Shown here: positions 55,301-64,000 of the stretch, piece by piece
Layout: each line of letters opens with the position of its first letter
Position numbering within the stretch: the stretch's first letter is position 1
Assembly: GCA_003344405.1 (NCBI GenBank)
Contig: NOWV01000092.1
Span: forward strand, 231,377-295,376
Length of the DNA: 64,000 bases
DNA from: Trichoplax sp. H2
Taxonomy: Eukaryota > Placozoa > Uniplacotomia > Trichoplacea
Reading direction: 5' to 3'
The notes under the pieces: generated by a model
What the model saw: only the letters and a program-made list of their open reading frames with translations
Told to the model about the DNA's origin: nothing
Databases searched by the model: none
Position numbers and translations under genes: made by a program

Positions 55301-58300
55301 CGAAAATTAATGCTTCTACGTTTGCTCGCTTGAGCAATGAATAAGATAATCGAGTAGTTTGTGATAGTCTCTTTATATTTAAAGATATACATAATTTGTC
55401 GTTTAAAATATATCCTAGCCAACTTTCCAGTAACAACTTGAAAGCTATTACAAATAGACAGAATATTCGCTTCTTAAAATTGCAGCTCTTGTAAGTTCAC
55501 AAACATAACGATTATCATACGTAAATATATTTATCAATTTTAGTTAATACTCGACAGTCTACCTGTAGTCTCATACTTGTCCTTGTTTACATCTATGAAT
55601 ATATCTTGAAGTGGTAGCTACAAAGTTTTCACTTCATAATACAAAAAATACTTGAAGCAATAAAAATATATGCATTACTGATTTGCTCCAGGAATATATC
55701 GGACAACGATATCTCGAACTTTTGCAATAATGACTGGCAGAAATTTGCTCCAAAGCTAGAAATGATGTATGAATTTATGATTAATGCAAGCATTAAATGT
55801 TTAAATTCTTACTTTGAAATATGAATGCTATATGTTATCCTCAGATGATTAAAAAAAAATTAGCCGTTATTTATTTGAAGAAATACTTTTACGAGTATAT
55901 AACATATCTCTGCATTATATATATAATTAATTAATTAATCGATAGTTTCGTATCGATAAATTTGGAGTAGAAAATGCATATTGCTCACTTCTTTTTGACT
56001 GCTTTTTAATTATTTCATACTATAATAGCTATGCTGATCGATCAAATATCAAAGTGTTACAATCAAGGTGTCTGCAAAGGTTATCTAATCTTCGGTTACT
56101 GTAAGTACTGTCTTTTGATGATTTTAATCGATTTAACTATAAATTAATTTAAAAATATTATACCTGTACTAAAAGATCATTAAAGGATAATCCATTAACA
56201 TCAGTTCATGCGCAGTCTCTTTATGGGCCTCTAAACTTATCAACAACGTAAGTTTAATTTAGGAAGCTATAAGAACGCATTAGGGAATAGAGAACTAATA
56301 AATATTGAATAGCACAAATGTTTTCATCCTTAATCTTGAAATAGCCTCGTAATTCCTTCCATGCTAGCACTCTGACTGTCAGTAGGTGAAATTCTAGTTA
56401 ATACGTAAAGCAAACTATTATATTAGAACATACCTATGTCGAACAGTGTTCTTATTTTCACCATAGCTTATGCTGTAACGACAATTGCAACACAGATAAT
56501 TTCTCTGTTGAAAGTATAGCTAGTTCTAAGTTGGTTGCTACTAAGCGTTTCTAGTCACAACGACCTAGCTTTACTACATTAGTCAGCTAAATACTTAAAA
56601 ATAGCTCCACACTAGGCAAAAAAGTCTTTGTAATAAAATGGATTTTCACTACGGTTTCATCTAACATTTCTCTTTACATAGTTAATTATGAAACTCTTAT
56701 ATACCTTTAACAAGAATAGCCTGTACATCAATGATATTTAAAACATATATAAATTATATAGTCTTTATACGATAAAATTAGTATAGATTTATGTGAGACG
56801 CATTCTTATTAATTCATTTTACTCGCTATTCAGCTCGACAATTAACAACTAGCTATATTTTCTCGCTCTGTTATACGAAAACAACCATTTTAAATTCTAT
56901 CACTCCAAATTCCCATTAAAAGTATAATTTCTTACCAATATTTATTATTATAACAGTTTCTGAAAATTAACAATTTAATCATATTTTTCATTAACAGTTT
57001 TATGAGTGCATTAATGATTTTATTATATCTTTAAGATATCTATACCGCAACACTTACTAACTTATAGTAACCCTTTAGTATTTATTTGACTACTGTAACA
57101 TCTCTTCTAAGATAATCTATTAGAGTAACCTTAATCATGCTTTAATTTACGGCAAACAAGACTAATGCAAAATTAAAGAATATATAATTATAATTCTTTT
57201 AGCGTTATAGAAACATATAATTTAATTTAGAACAAACTAGGTCTATGTAATCTTTCCACGACTATTACGTTACCTAGCTTTAGCTATTGCAGCTATTTTT
57301 TAAATTAATCAATTCCATCTTTAATATCGCTTTACTTTGGAATCTAGTCTGACGAACCGTGACTACTTTTGCTGTATGGTTCCGGCTAAAGTAACAACGT
57401 GTCAACCTATAATTATTGAGTCATTATCAAGTTGTCAGCATTTATTATCTCATTTATCCCTGCGACTCTATATCTGGATTGCTGGTAGCATGGCATTTGT
57501 TGGTAATATATTGGTATTCTGCTCCCATTGGAAAACTTCAGATAAAGATCGATCGAAGAAAATTTTTCACTTACTCTTAATTAATTTAAGTGTAGCCGAT
57601 TTTTTAATGTCTATCTATTTGTTTATAATCGCGATTGCTGATCAATTTTATCATAATCAATATGGTCAATATTCAGAAAATTGGTTAAGAAGTACACCTT
57701 GTCTATTAGCCTTTTTTTTTGGTAGTTTATCGAGCATCATGTCGGTCTTGATGATGTTACTAATTAGTATTGATCTTCGCTTACGTACTGTTCACCCAAT
57801 TCGATATCGAAGCCGAAATCATAAATATAACAGTTTCAGAACGATAATCATCCTGTTCTGGTTGTTATGTATATTCTATGTCGGAATAGCTACGATTACA
57901 AGTACTAATGCTGCTGGTAACGATCGAATTTATAAATATAGCAGCATTTGTATGCCCAATAATATAGAGAATGCTTATTTTAAAACGTGGATTTTAATTA
58001 TTACATTTTTAACCGTTTGTACATGGTTAATAATTTGTGTATTATACTATTTAGTCTTCAAAAAAACATATCGAAGTAGTGCTTCAGTATATCGCACATC
58101 AGTAGCATCAGATCGAAAACTAGCAAGGAAATTATCCGTCATATTATTAACTGATTTAATGTCGTGGCTTCCTTACTATTTTATCATGTGCAAAGTTCTC
58201 TTTACAAATTCTCTGGATATCTTTGAGCTAAAATTTGTAATCATAATTGCATTACCGATTAATTCAGCTCTTAATCCGTTCTTGTACAGTTATAATTATT

Positions 58301-58449
58301 TTATTACGCCATGTATTTGCCGAATAGCTCAGGACGGTAAATCAATGGCACCACATCAATGTAGTAGATTACCGGCTTCAGTTCGAGACACGAATCTTAA
58401 TCGAACTTTTACTATGAGTCATGGTCGTTATGAAGAATATAGAGTATAA
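37272..58449 (+). CDS. Giant LRR-GPCR, LGR/relaxin-receptor-like, about 47 LRRs
   Basis: Predicted cell-surface receptor: signal peptide, LRRNT, very long LRR ectodomain, rhodopsin-type 7TM. LGRs bind glycoprotein hormones, R-spondins or relaxins; the ligand here is unknown. Exons: 37272-37332 (signal), optional 37507-37524, 39042-39171 (LRRNT), the LRR exons listed under 39452-56247, and 57348-58449 (hinge, 7TM, stop). Without the optional exon the sum is 4,800 nt, 1,599 residues. The LRRNT exon enters in phase 1; all later junctions are phase 2. The hinge (DYFCC...TTCQP...SSC.HLL, then RLYIWIAG) is closest to type C (RXFP) LGRs from memory, yet no LDLa module was found. Two assembly gaps sit inside (47991, 49866). 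Exon borders are read by eye; alternative use of exons is likely. Confidence 0.82.
37507..37524 (+). other. Candidate 18-nt microexon
   Basis: Acceptor GTGTAG, then 18 nt in phase 1-1 and donor GTATAG. A 15-nt equivalent occurs at the corresponding place downstream of 63097 (63355-63369). It adds six residues between signal peptide and LRRNT if used. Confidence 0.35.
37640..38110. repeat. Old dispersed repeat, copy 2
   Basis: In the intron between signal and LRRNT exons. It resembles 33660-34040 and 41750-42130 (ATCAGG, CCTACAGTA, CTAGTCTCTC, TAGTAAATCTAC landmarks). Boundaries approximate. Confidence 0.45.
38369..39012 (+). mobile_element. Solo LTR, 644 bp (family A)
   Basis: Begins (G)GTTACAGTGTTATACACTGTAA, a terminal hairpin, and ends TTTTGTAACA. 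Flanks ATGTA/ATATA match at 4 of 5 bases. Internal TATTTAAA is followed shortly by AATAAA, as in an LTR promoter and poly(A) site. About 500 bp aligns with 59375-59875. It ends 29 bp before the LRRNT exon. Confidence 0.75.
39042..39171 (+). other. LRRNT exon
   Basis: 130 nt, phase 1 in and phase 2 out. Encodes PDCAMYCTCQKERMECHSSD then LYTMPTVI: the cysteine cap CxxxCxC...C followed by the first xxxIP-type strand, as in LGR and other LRR ectodomains. Acceptor CTTTCTAG, donor GTAAGA. Confidence 0.85.
41750..42130. repeat. Old dispersed repeat, copy 3 (intronic)
   Basis: Shares ATCAGGCTTAT, CCTACAGTATGA and CTCAATTGAAAA landmarks with copy 2. It lies between the LRR exons at 41356 and 42211. 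Boundaries approximate. Confidence 0.4.
44570..44900. repeat. Possible dispersed repeat, copy 4 (intronic)
   Basis: In the 1.3-kb intron before the exon at 45403; weak resemblance to copies 1-3. It explains the unusually long intron, but the match is loose. Confidence 0.3.
47808..47990 (+). repeat. 183-bp segment before gap, duplicated at 48395-48577
   Basis: Contains the LRR exon 47849-47920. The copy after the gap is the same length with one visible difference (GCG versus GTG at about 47871/48458). The left copy stops exactly at the gap, so this is most likely the same locus assembled twice. Confidence 0.9.
47991..48010. other. Assembly gap (20 N)
   Basis: Twenty N, size arbitrary. Right flank begins in a retroelement-like sequence, not in the receptor gene. 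Confidence 0.95.
48011..48394. mobile_element. Retroelement end (possible LTR) after gap 1
   Basis: About 384 bp foreign to the intron, ending ...CACTACA directly before AATAGCATTT, which is uninterrupted intron at 47808. Starts TGTGAAGTACAGT if the LTR begins at 48012; TATATATAAA near 48283. Ends TG...CA suggest an LTR; only one junction is visible. Confidence 0.5.
49439..49513 (+). pseudogene. LRR exon with no usable donor
   Basis: Good acceptor (TTCCATTACAG) and an LRR-like reading FLDINLNKDYYSITFYRKVV, but the expected donor reads GATTGT instead of GT. The only nearby GT, at 49518, would give phase 0 and shift the frame into the next exon. Probably skipped or decayed. Confidence 0.45.
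49723..49865 (+). repeat. 143-bp intron segment before gap 2, duplicated at 50026-50168
   Basis: Identical length and apparently identical sequence on both sides of the gap; the left copy stops at the gap. Same pattern as gap 1, so an unmerged allele is likely. Confidence 0.9.
49866..49885. other. Assembly gap (20 N)
   Basis: Twenty N between the two copies of the 143-bp segment and a retroelement-like end. Confidence 0.95.
49886..50025. mobile_element. Retroelement 3' end after gap 2
   Basis: 140 bp ending ...ATATATCACA directly before ACTAG, which is continuous intron at 49723. Contains AATAAA at about 49971 followed by a T-rich stretch, as in the R-U5 part of an LTR. Different in sequence from the element at gap 1 and from the family A LTRs. 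Confidence 0.55.
50653..50724 (+). pseudogene. Decayed duplicate LRR exon
   Basis: 93-bp tandem duplicate of the intact exon 50746-50817 including its upstream intron (ATTGTCTTAT...GTATAG precedes both). The copy has TAA where the intact exon has TCA (third codon) and no GT at the donor position. It is therefore not usable as an exon. Confidence 0.85.
51852..52424 (-). mobile_element. Solo LTR, 573 bp, perfect 5-bp TSD (family A)
   Basis: Starts TGTCACAAACCAGCTTTGTGACA-like hairpin and ends CACGGTAGTTCATACCGTG then GCA. ATATA lies on both sides (51847-51851, 52425-52429). In minus orientation it carries AATAAA in the equivalent place to the other copies. In the intron between LRR exons 51425 and 52744. 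Confidence 0.88.
57348..58449 (+). other. 7TM exon of the LRR-GPCR
   Basis: One exon carries the cysteine hinge and all seven helices. TM1 RLYIWIAGSMAFVGNILVF; TM2 LLINLSVADFLMSIYLFII; TM3 ending SIDLRLRTVHPIRY (DLR replaces DRY/ERY); TM4 TIIILFWLLCIFYVG; TM5 WILIITFLTVCTWLIICV; TM6 LSVILLTDLMSWLPYYFIM; TM7 INSALNPFLYSYNYF (NPxxY present). Cys before TM3 (STPCLLA) and in loop 2 (SSICMPN) can form the usual disulphide. The tail is short, about 50 residues. GNILVF, NLSVADF and NP motifs are classic class A. Acceptor AATCTAG joins AC|T from the last LRR exon. A 7TM region without introns matches LGR4-6 and glycoprotein-hormone receptors. Confidence 0.93.
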
Positions 58450-59374
58450 GATGATATTCCGAATAGCCCGAAACGAATACATGGCTGAAAGAATTTTGAT
58501 AAGTTATAATGCCATGCGGTTTCCTGGAGGTAAACAAAGATCAATTGGCGACCCGTATTTTGGATGTTTAAACTGCGGAATTGTTTCTTCCTATGTGGCA
58601 ATATTTCATAGTATTTTATATCATGGAACTGTTCGAATCGAGTCATTCTAGTATTAGTCGGAGGATTTTCATGACTATCAATATTGTAGTATTAATTTAT
58701 TTATTAAATAAGTCTGAACTGTTAAAATATTAGCATGATTGATTAATGTTCGTCAGTGCCGATAAGTACTGTAAGTAAGCTAAGTAGATAATTGAATAAA
58801 TTAATTCTCTAGTCGTATAATGTAAAAACAAAGGTACCGAAGTTCTAGGGAGAAAAGAGATCCTGGATCTCGAAGATTTATTGTTACGTAACCCTCGTTA
58901 CGCAATTGCTTTGCGATAAGATGTATAATCTGAAAAGATTGATAATATGTTATTACATGTTATGCGCTATCCGGAGTTAATCTGCTGCTAGTATAACTAG
59001 CTCTAGCAAGCCTACTAGCGCAAATCAACATTTCTGAAGAATGATAATTTAGATATTGTCTACAAGAATAAAGAAACTACTTACATATACACAGTACTTT
59101 ACATATTTACAATATAAAGATCATGGATCGAAATTTTCCAATTGCATCTCATAAGACTATCTGTTATACGCATTTGAAAAAATTCTACATTTTTACACGA
59201 TAGTAAGATCAACATATTTACCTTGTTACAAATATGGCTGATATGAATTGATTGATGCCAATTTCCAATTAAATTATTATTATGTCTAACTGTCTGGAAA
59301 GTAATCTTCGTGACGTATACTTTATTTCTATGCTACATTCTATATGTATTGTATTTCAGAAATTTTTACGGTCT

Positions 59375-59875
59375 TGTTACTGTGTTATACACTGTAATAT
59401 CGAGATTAGAGCAGAAATATCTAGGTAAGGATAATTTACAATTCAAATTATTGTGATTGTAACTTACTTGAGGTAGATTGTAGATTATCATGGAAATGTT
59501 CCATGATAGGACATATCGTAATCTGACTAATTTGCATTAGTCATTAGATGTCTATGCTCGTAAATACCGTTGTCATTAGTAGGTAGCAGTAGATAAAATT
59601 AGCTATTGATTCATTAAAAGGTTTCAATGTAAATATTACTAAGCAGACTGTCTAACTATTGTGAAAGAGTATATAAATGCGGTATATCGTATAAAAATGA
59701 GAGTTTTTAAGATTAGTGCTTATCGTAAAATACGTGGCGTCTAAATCTTTTTAGAGTCTACTAGTGTAAGAAAAGTGTTCCTTATAGGGTAGATATTGCT
59801 CCCTGATCAATGATTAGGGAATCGGTTTATTGATCGCATATTACGTTATCTTGTTGCAGAGCATCTTTTGTAATA
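59375..59875 (+). mobile_element. Solo LTR, 501 bp (family A)
   Basis: TGTTACTGTGTTATACACTGTAA start, TTTTGTAATA end. Flanks GGTCT/GGTTT match at 4 of 5. TATATAAATGCG is the TATA region; the AATAAA seen in the 38369 copy is mutated. Shares long stretches with 38369-39012 but lacks about 150 bp of it. Confidence 0.75.
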
Positions 59876-60056
59876 GGTTTCCTTAATTGTAACTTTAGTG
59901 ATTAGCAGTTGATATGTTAGTAATTTTTAATTTAGGATTTGACAGACCAGGATAGTAATTGCCTATTAGTTTAACAGGGTTGTATCTATCACCTCCAAGA
60001 TTATTAAGATTTAAAGTACAATTTCTATGTTTAGAGGAAATATCTTAGTAGGATAG

Positions 60057-60666
60057 TGTTACGGTGTCTGACACCGTAAGCTAAATTAATATTTCTAATT
60101 GTTTTTAATGTTGTTTATCAATTCTTGTCAGTTGCGACTCGCTATTGCTAATTGAGTTTCGGATTATTAATATTAGATGTAGATGCACCGTCTATATTGT
60201 TGTCATAGAATTACTTAGCTTAGTATTAAGTAATCTAATGATAGGCTATAGCACCTATCAAAAATGTGTTAATATAGTGTAGAGCTTGAGGGCTTTAATT
60301 GGTTATTAATTGATTTATTCTAATTAATGTTGTTTACAAACTTTGTCTATACCAAGTCCTGTTGTCAATTGTAAAGAAATTCTAATATAAATTCTAGTAA
60401 AATAAGCAGAGCCCAATTCGCTACAATGCACCAACGGCCTGCACTAAGGGTATAAAAGAGCGAGCTCGGACTAGCTTGTTCAGTTCCTAATTTCGATCGA
60501 AGTAGACAGGCCTGCAACCCGGGCTTATATATATTAACCAATAAAGTATATTATAAAATTAAAACACTTCAAGTAGTTCTATCCTCGACAGTAATAGCCA
60601 GTTTACAACGAGATTAATAGTAACTAGAGAAGTTTAATCGCTCACGAAAAGAAGATATTTGTGACA
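60057..60666 (+). mobile_element. Solo LTR, 610 bp, perfect 5-bp TSD (family A)
   Basis: Starts TGTTACGGTGTCTGACACCGTAA (hairpin), ends ATTTGTGACA. GATAG lies on both sides (60052-60056, 60667-60671). Best preserved regulatory core: TATAAAAGAG at 60451 and AATAAA at 60540. Confidence 0.88.
60451..60458 (+). promoter_or_regulatory. LTR TATA box
   Basis: TATAAAAG in a GC-richer stretch within the 60057 LTR, with AATAAA 89 bp downstream. Position and order are those of an LTR U3-R promoter. Confidence 0.6.
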
Positions 60667-61286
60667 GATAGCCTAATATGTATTAATTAAACTACTATTA
60701 CGAATTGATTAATTTAACACTGATACAGTAAATTTAATAGGATCAGACTATGTTTATTCTGTACAGATAGAGGCTCTTTAGAGTATTTGGTTAATTTCTA
60801 ATAGACGAGGTGACTTGTGTAATTAAACCGATTTTAGGTAGTAAAACCTATATAAGCGGTGACTTCGCCACTAATAAATTAGCTTGTGATTTTCTAGAAA
60901 GTTTGAAGGTCTCTCGGTGTTGAATCCTATCTGCTGAGCAATACCAGCTGACTGGTATTCCAAATAACAACAATGTAGGTCAGGAGATACTCTTTCAACC
61001 CTTGTTGCAAGTTAGAGCTATTCCTAGCTCGCATCACCAACTCTTACAAAATATACTGACAATGACAATTAGTATAATAGCGAAAACTTATCAGGCATTT
61101 TGTCAAAAATAATTCTTTGGATTACAATGCGTACAAGTATCCTAAAAATTTAATTTATAATTGTCTTTATTTCTTAAAGAGTTTCTCATTGTACAGGGTA
61201 TAGCCTATTCGTAAACAAGTTATTGTCGATTATAATTATACTAGTCTTCATTTAGCCTTGAGCCAGTTAATTAATTATTAGTTTAT

Positions 61287-61552
61287 TGTCACGGACTACT
61301 TCCTGACAAGTTTACTAGTCTAACATAAAGCACTTACTTTGAATTGCTTCTACAGATTACTACCCTAATCTGCCGAAAAATCTAATTAGAATGTAGTAAT
61401 GCTACTATAACGCCTAATAACTACCCTTCTAAAAGGCTCAAAACCAGTAGACATGCTGTACTATAGTCTACAAAACATACTATAACACTGAAACATTGTC
61501 AACAACAATACTTTCTTAAACTCTATAATTTAGGCAACGTAGTGCCGTAACA
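61287..61552 (-). mobile_element. Short solo LTR, 266 bp, perfect 5-bp TSD
   Basis: TGTCACGGACTACTTCCTGACA start and GGCAACGTAGTGCCGTAACA end. TTTAT lies on both sides (61282-61286, 61553-61557). Same end types as family A in reverse, but internally shortened. Confidence 0.75.
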
Positions 61553-63096
61553 TTTATGCTCTTACCTAATTCTAATTTATCATCACCTCTTGTCTAAATC
61601 AAGTATTCAGACCTATTGCATCAAATATATCGTTCCATTTATTATAATAAAAACAAATTAAGCATACTTCCTAATAAATTCAATGTCTTAATTAAACAAT
61701 ACTAACTATATTTTTGTCTATACTTTATGATGTAAGATAGGCTAGAAATTAAGTTGTTAATGGAGTTTCAAATGTTAATATAGAATAGCGTATTTTGTAC
61801 GTTAGCGATAGATAATGACTAGATATCAATTGTCAAATCTGAATAGCATATAAGATGAATTAATAAGATTCTATTTGATATAAATCCATGTTCAATATGT
61901 CTTCTAGAGATTATACATTTTTTGATGTATTTCAATATTACTTGTGTACGGGCTAACCTTTTTAAAAGTACTAGTAGACTAATCATTCAAATTACTGGGA
62001 ATTAAAGTCCGAGCCTGAGGCATACCCTATATTTGAGAGTTCATCATGCAGTTTGATTGAAAGTATTGCTATGCCTGACGTAAAGTATGCCATTGTATAT
62101 AATATAAATAAAAATTTGAATAAAAAAGATCTATTTTGTAGAGTAGAATTATAGGGGAAAACCCAGCTAAATAATAATGAACTGACTTTGAGGTTAGCTT
62201 AAGCAAGCTGTGGTAAAATTTCATTTTGTTTTTGATAAAAGATACATGCATATTCTTGTATTTAATTGACTAATGTAGTCTGTAATAAAAAAGAAAATAA
62301 TCTGTAGGGCAACTGTGGTCGAGACAATACATAAAAATATACAGTGTCTAACTAGCGCACACAAATCAAGAAAGATACTGTTTACCAAAAGTAATCTTAC
62401 GAGATGAGGATACAGCTCTACTACAAAGCTAAATACAATTTACGGCAGTATTGATTCTTTTGACAGAAAATGATGACGTTCAAAAATATTGTTTTCTTTC
62501 AATTTTTCTAAGCTCAATCAGAGAACGTCCAATGCTGGGTCTGCCACACTAGAATTGAATGCTCTACTAGCCATCTTGATATCCTTTCGACGGCATACTT
62601 CGAAGATTAATTGGAAAAAGTGATAGAGACAATTGTCGTGTCAAATAACCTAAATTTCCTTCTTATTAATTATTAAACAGCATATATTGATCAGATTTGC
62701 TTCAAATAACTTTTGACATCCGCTCATGTTTTGAAGGAACATCTTTGAAAATTTTCAATTTATATCAAGAGCTAGTTTTCATAGTAGGTTGGCTTAATTA
62801 AAGATTGATTCGGTTTAATATTTCTATTATAAGCATACCTAGCAACGAGAGTTCAGAAATTACGATTAGCCATCAATTGACTTAAAGTGGGCAACTTGAG
62901 AGTGCATCAAATTACAATCTTTCGCAAGGACATAAAAATTTCTTTTAACTGATCATATATTCGGATTTTAAAACTCCTTGATAGAAGATCATTCTGTTAT
63001 AGTGGTTACAAAAAGTTCATTTTCGTGAAGTAACTTATTATCTCAACGTTTCTACTTGGTCAACGTTTCCTTAACGGAGCTACCAATAAAATCAAC

Positions 63097-63160
63097 ATGG
63101 AGATAAAACACATCATTCTACTTTGTTGGTATATTTTACTTTGCTCTCTTTGCAACTACG
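63097..63160 (+). CDS. Signal-peptide exon of a second LRR-GPCR-like gene, 3' partial
   Basis: MEIKHIILLCWYILLCSLCN then Y and G|GTAAAG. It matches the first exon of the upstream receptor at about 13 of 21 positions, ends in the same NYG and phase, and is followed by an intron that resembles the first gene's intron 1 (AAAATTTTA...AAGTCT, later CATAAATA). A 15-nt candidate microexon lies at 63355-63369. The rest of the gene is beyond the window. The link to an LRR ectodomain is inferred from the paralogue. Confidence 0.6.
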
Positions 63161-63479
63161 GTAAAGGAAAAATTTTATGGCCGTGCTATTGCTTTTAAAG
63201 TCTCTGATTTATTAAATTCACCCTAGAATAGATTCATTTATATAGCGTTGACTTGAAATGGAATATTTTAATTCAATTTTAAACTGCATAAATACTTCAT
63301 ACTATCCAGTAATTTACTAAGTATTGCTACGGTATAGCTAATATCAAATTTTAGACAACGGTAAATATTGTAAGCAAAATAGCTGACAGTGAAATGGGTA
63401 AATTGTTATTTATTTCTGTCTATGATATTCGATATTACAAATTATTTTCGTGCTACGTATAACATTAAATATAATCTTA

Positions 63480-63921
63480 TGTCACAAACCAGCTTCGTGA
63501 CAAGGATAACGTAAAATAAATCTCTAAATTACTATAGTCTCCGGGATTCAGTATCCCTTAACTACCTCACAAGAATTTAGACGCCTTTGATTCTACGTTA
63601 AACTCAACTAGACAATTGAGAACTACTTTATTCAAATATCAGACGGGCTTATATACCCATCTACAGCAGCTAACATTCACGAGTTATCTTATAAAAATAC
63701 TTAGGTGAGAACATCTACTAACTAATTTTTCACAGTCGGACTACAATATGTCCATTCACAGAATCATTTCAGCGCACATTACAGCACAGCATTAAATTTA
63801 CTGTAACACATTTATAATTAGAGTAATTCCTATAGTAAATAACTAGTTGTAATATAATATCACTATATTATATTAACCAAATTTAGATAGCTATTTCTTC
63901 ACGGTAGTTCGCACCGTGACA
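63480..63921 (-). mobile_element. Solo LTR, 442 bp, perfect 5-bp TSD (family A)
   Basis: TGTCACAAACCAGCTTCGTGACA start, CACGGTAGTTCGCACCGTG then ACA end. TCTTA lies on both sides (63475-63479, 63922-63926). In minus orientation TATATAAG (63655-63648) is followed by AATAAA (63632-63627). In intron of the second receptor-like gene; strongly similar to 51852-52424. Confidence 0.9.
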
Positions 63922-64000
63922 TCTTAATATTACAGTCGATTTTAATAATGATTACGGGAACTTTGATTAATTAAATGATAAAATATACTTGATGGAGTGG

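Larger units (their letters stand above)
39452..56247 (+). other. Array of about 47 single-LRR exons, all phase 2-2
   Basis: Starts (length 72 unless given): 39452, 39685, 40119, 40294, 40868, 41356, 42211, 42811(78), 43058(78), 43548(75), 43690, 43993, 45403, 45675, 46408, 46629, 46867, 47117, 47274, 47590, 47849 (repeated at 48436 across a gap), 48672, 48846, 49076(66), 49292, 49623(66), 50275, 50424(81), 50746, 50944(66), 51136, 51425, 52744, 52962, 53096, 53280, 53488(81), 53687(75), 53896(84), 54134(75), 54329(150), 54597(75), 55196(78), 55419, 55692(75), 56029, 56176. Each splits a Leu or Met codon (TT, CT or AT before the donor) and reads as LxxNxIxxIxxxxFxxLxxLxxL, for example YLNSNNIKTIGMETFAGLTN. 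Nearly all have AG acceptors and GTAAG-type donors; a few use GTTAAG, GTGTGT, GTTAGT or GTATGA. Confidence 0.85.
58450..63096. other. Intergenic region with clustered LTRs
   Basis: Between the receptor gene and its likely paralogue. Holds the receptor 3' UTR and solo LTRs at 59375, 60057 and 61287. TATATAAG near 60847 with AATAAA near 60874 suggests a further LTR whose ends I could not place. No coding exon seen; open frames at 58421-58651 run on from the 7TM exon and are shadows. Confidence 0.55.

Noticed and set aside
39452-56247. Regularly spaced repeats as a CRISPR-like or satellite array
   Set aside because: Units are diverged in DNA, share only protein-level LRR pattern and splice sites, and introns are unrelated.
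58421-58651. Short frames on both strands after the 7TM stop
   Set aside because: They overlap the coding end in other frames and lack any support.
60667-61100. A further LTR with TATATAAG and AATAAA near 60.85 kb
   Set aside because: No TG...CA ends with a matching 5-bp duplication could be found, so it was not called.

Overview
The window is animal nuclear DNA: AT-rich, spliceosomal introns of about 70 to 500 bp (some longer where repeats sit), and five genes whose hand-spliced products match metazoan proteins end to end. Gene density, AT content and a large leucine-rich-repeat GPCR fit an early-diverging animal such as a placozoan. That assignment is an inference; nothing here proves the species. 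Exons were assembled by reading splice sites, phase and family motifs by eye. No alignment or search was run.

Left part (1-32.3 kb), conserved single-copy genes. A BAZ2/toutatis-type chromatin gene runs off the left edge (+, 3-7338: acidic region, TAM/MBD, DDT, WHIM/WAKZ, two PHD fingers, bromodomain). A BZW/5MP translation regulator follows on the minus strand (8871-11823, 14 exons, 424 aa, one GC-AG intron). After a repeat-rich 5.6 kb lies an unrecognised plus-strand gene (about 17483-18694). Then come LMBR1-family (minus, 19508-23383, 16 exons, 477 aa), PDSS1 (plus, 26249-29747, 11 exons, 375 aa) and MRPL45 (minus, 30436-32320, 8 exons, 304 aa). Several pairs are convergent with short gaps.

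Right part (37.3-58.4 kb), one very large gene. It has a signal-peptide exon, an LRRNT exon, about 47 exons that nearly all encode one leucine-rich repeat each, and a single seven-transmembrane exon. It reads as an LGR/relaxin-receptor-like GPCR of about 1,600 residues with far more repeats than the roughly 10 to 17 of known LGRs. Every LRR exon is phase 2 at both ends, so exons can be gained, lost or skipped without frameshift. At least one duplicated exon has decayed in place and another has lost its donor. A matching signal-peptide exon at 63097 starts what is probably a tandem paralogue that leaves the window.

Mobile DNA. Six solo LTRs of one family (TG...CA ends, terminal hairpins; four with perfect 5-bp target duplications, two with one mismatch) lie in the introns and just downstream of the receptor gene. 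The two 20-N assembly gaps are each flanked by identical-length duplicated segments (183 and 143 bp) whose second copy starts right after a retroelement-like end in ...CA. They look like unmerged haplotypes with and without an insertion, so the LRR exon at 47849/48436 should be counted once. Other repeats are palindromic TACTGTACAGTA arrays, a hAT-like MITE, a 138-bp tandem repeat and old dispersed intronic repeats.
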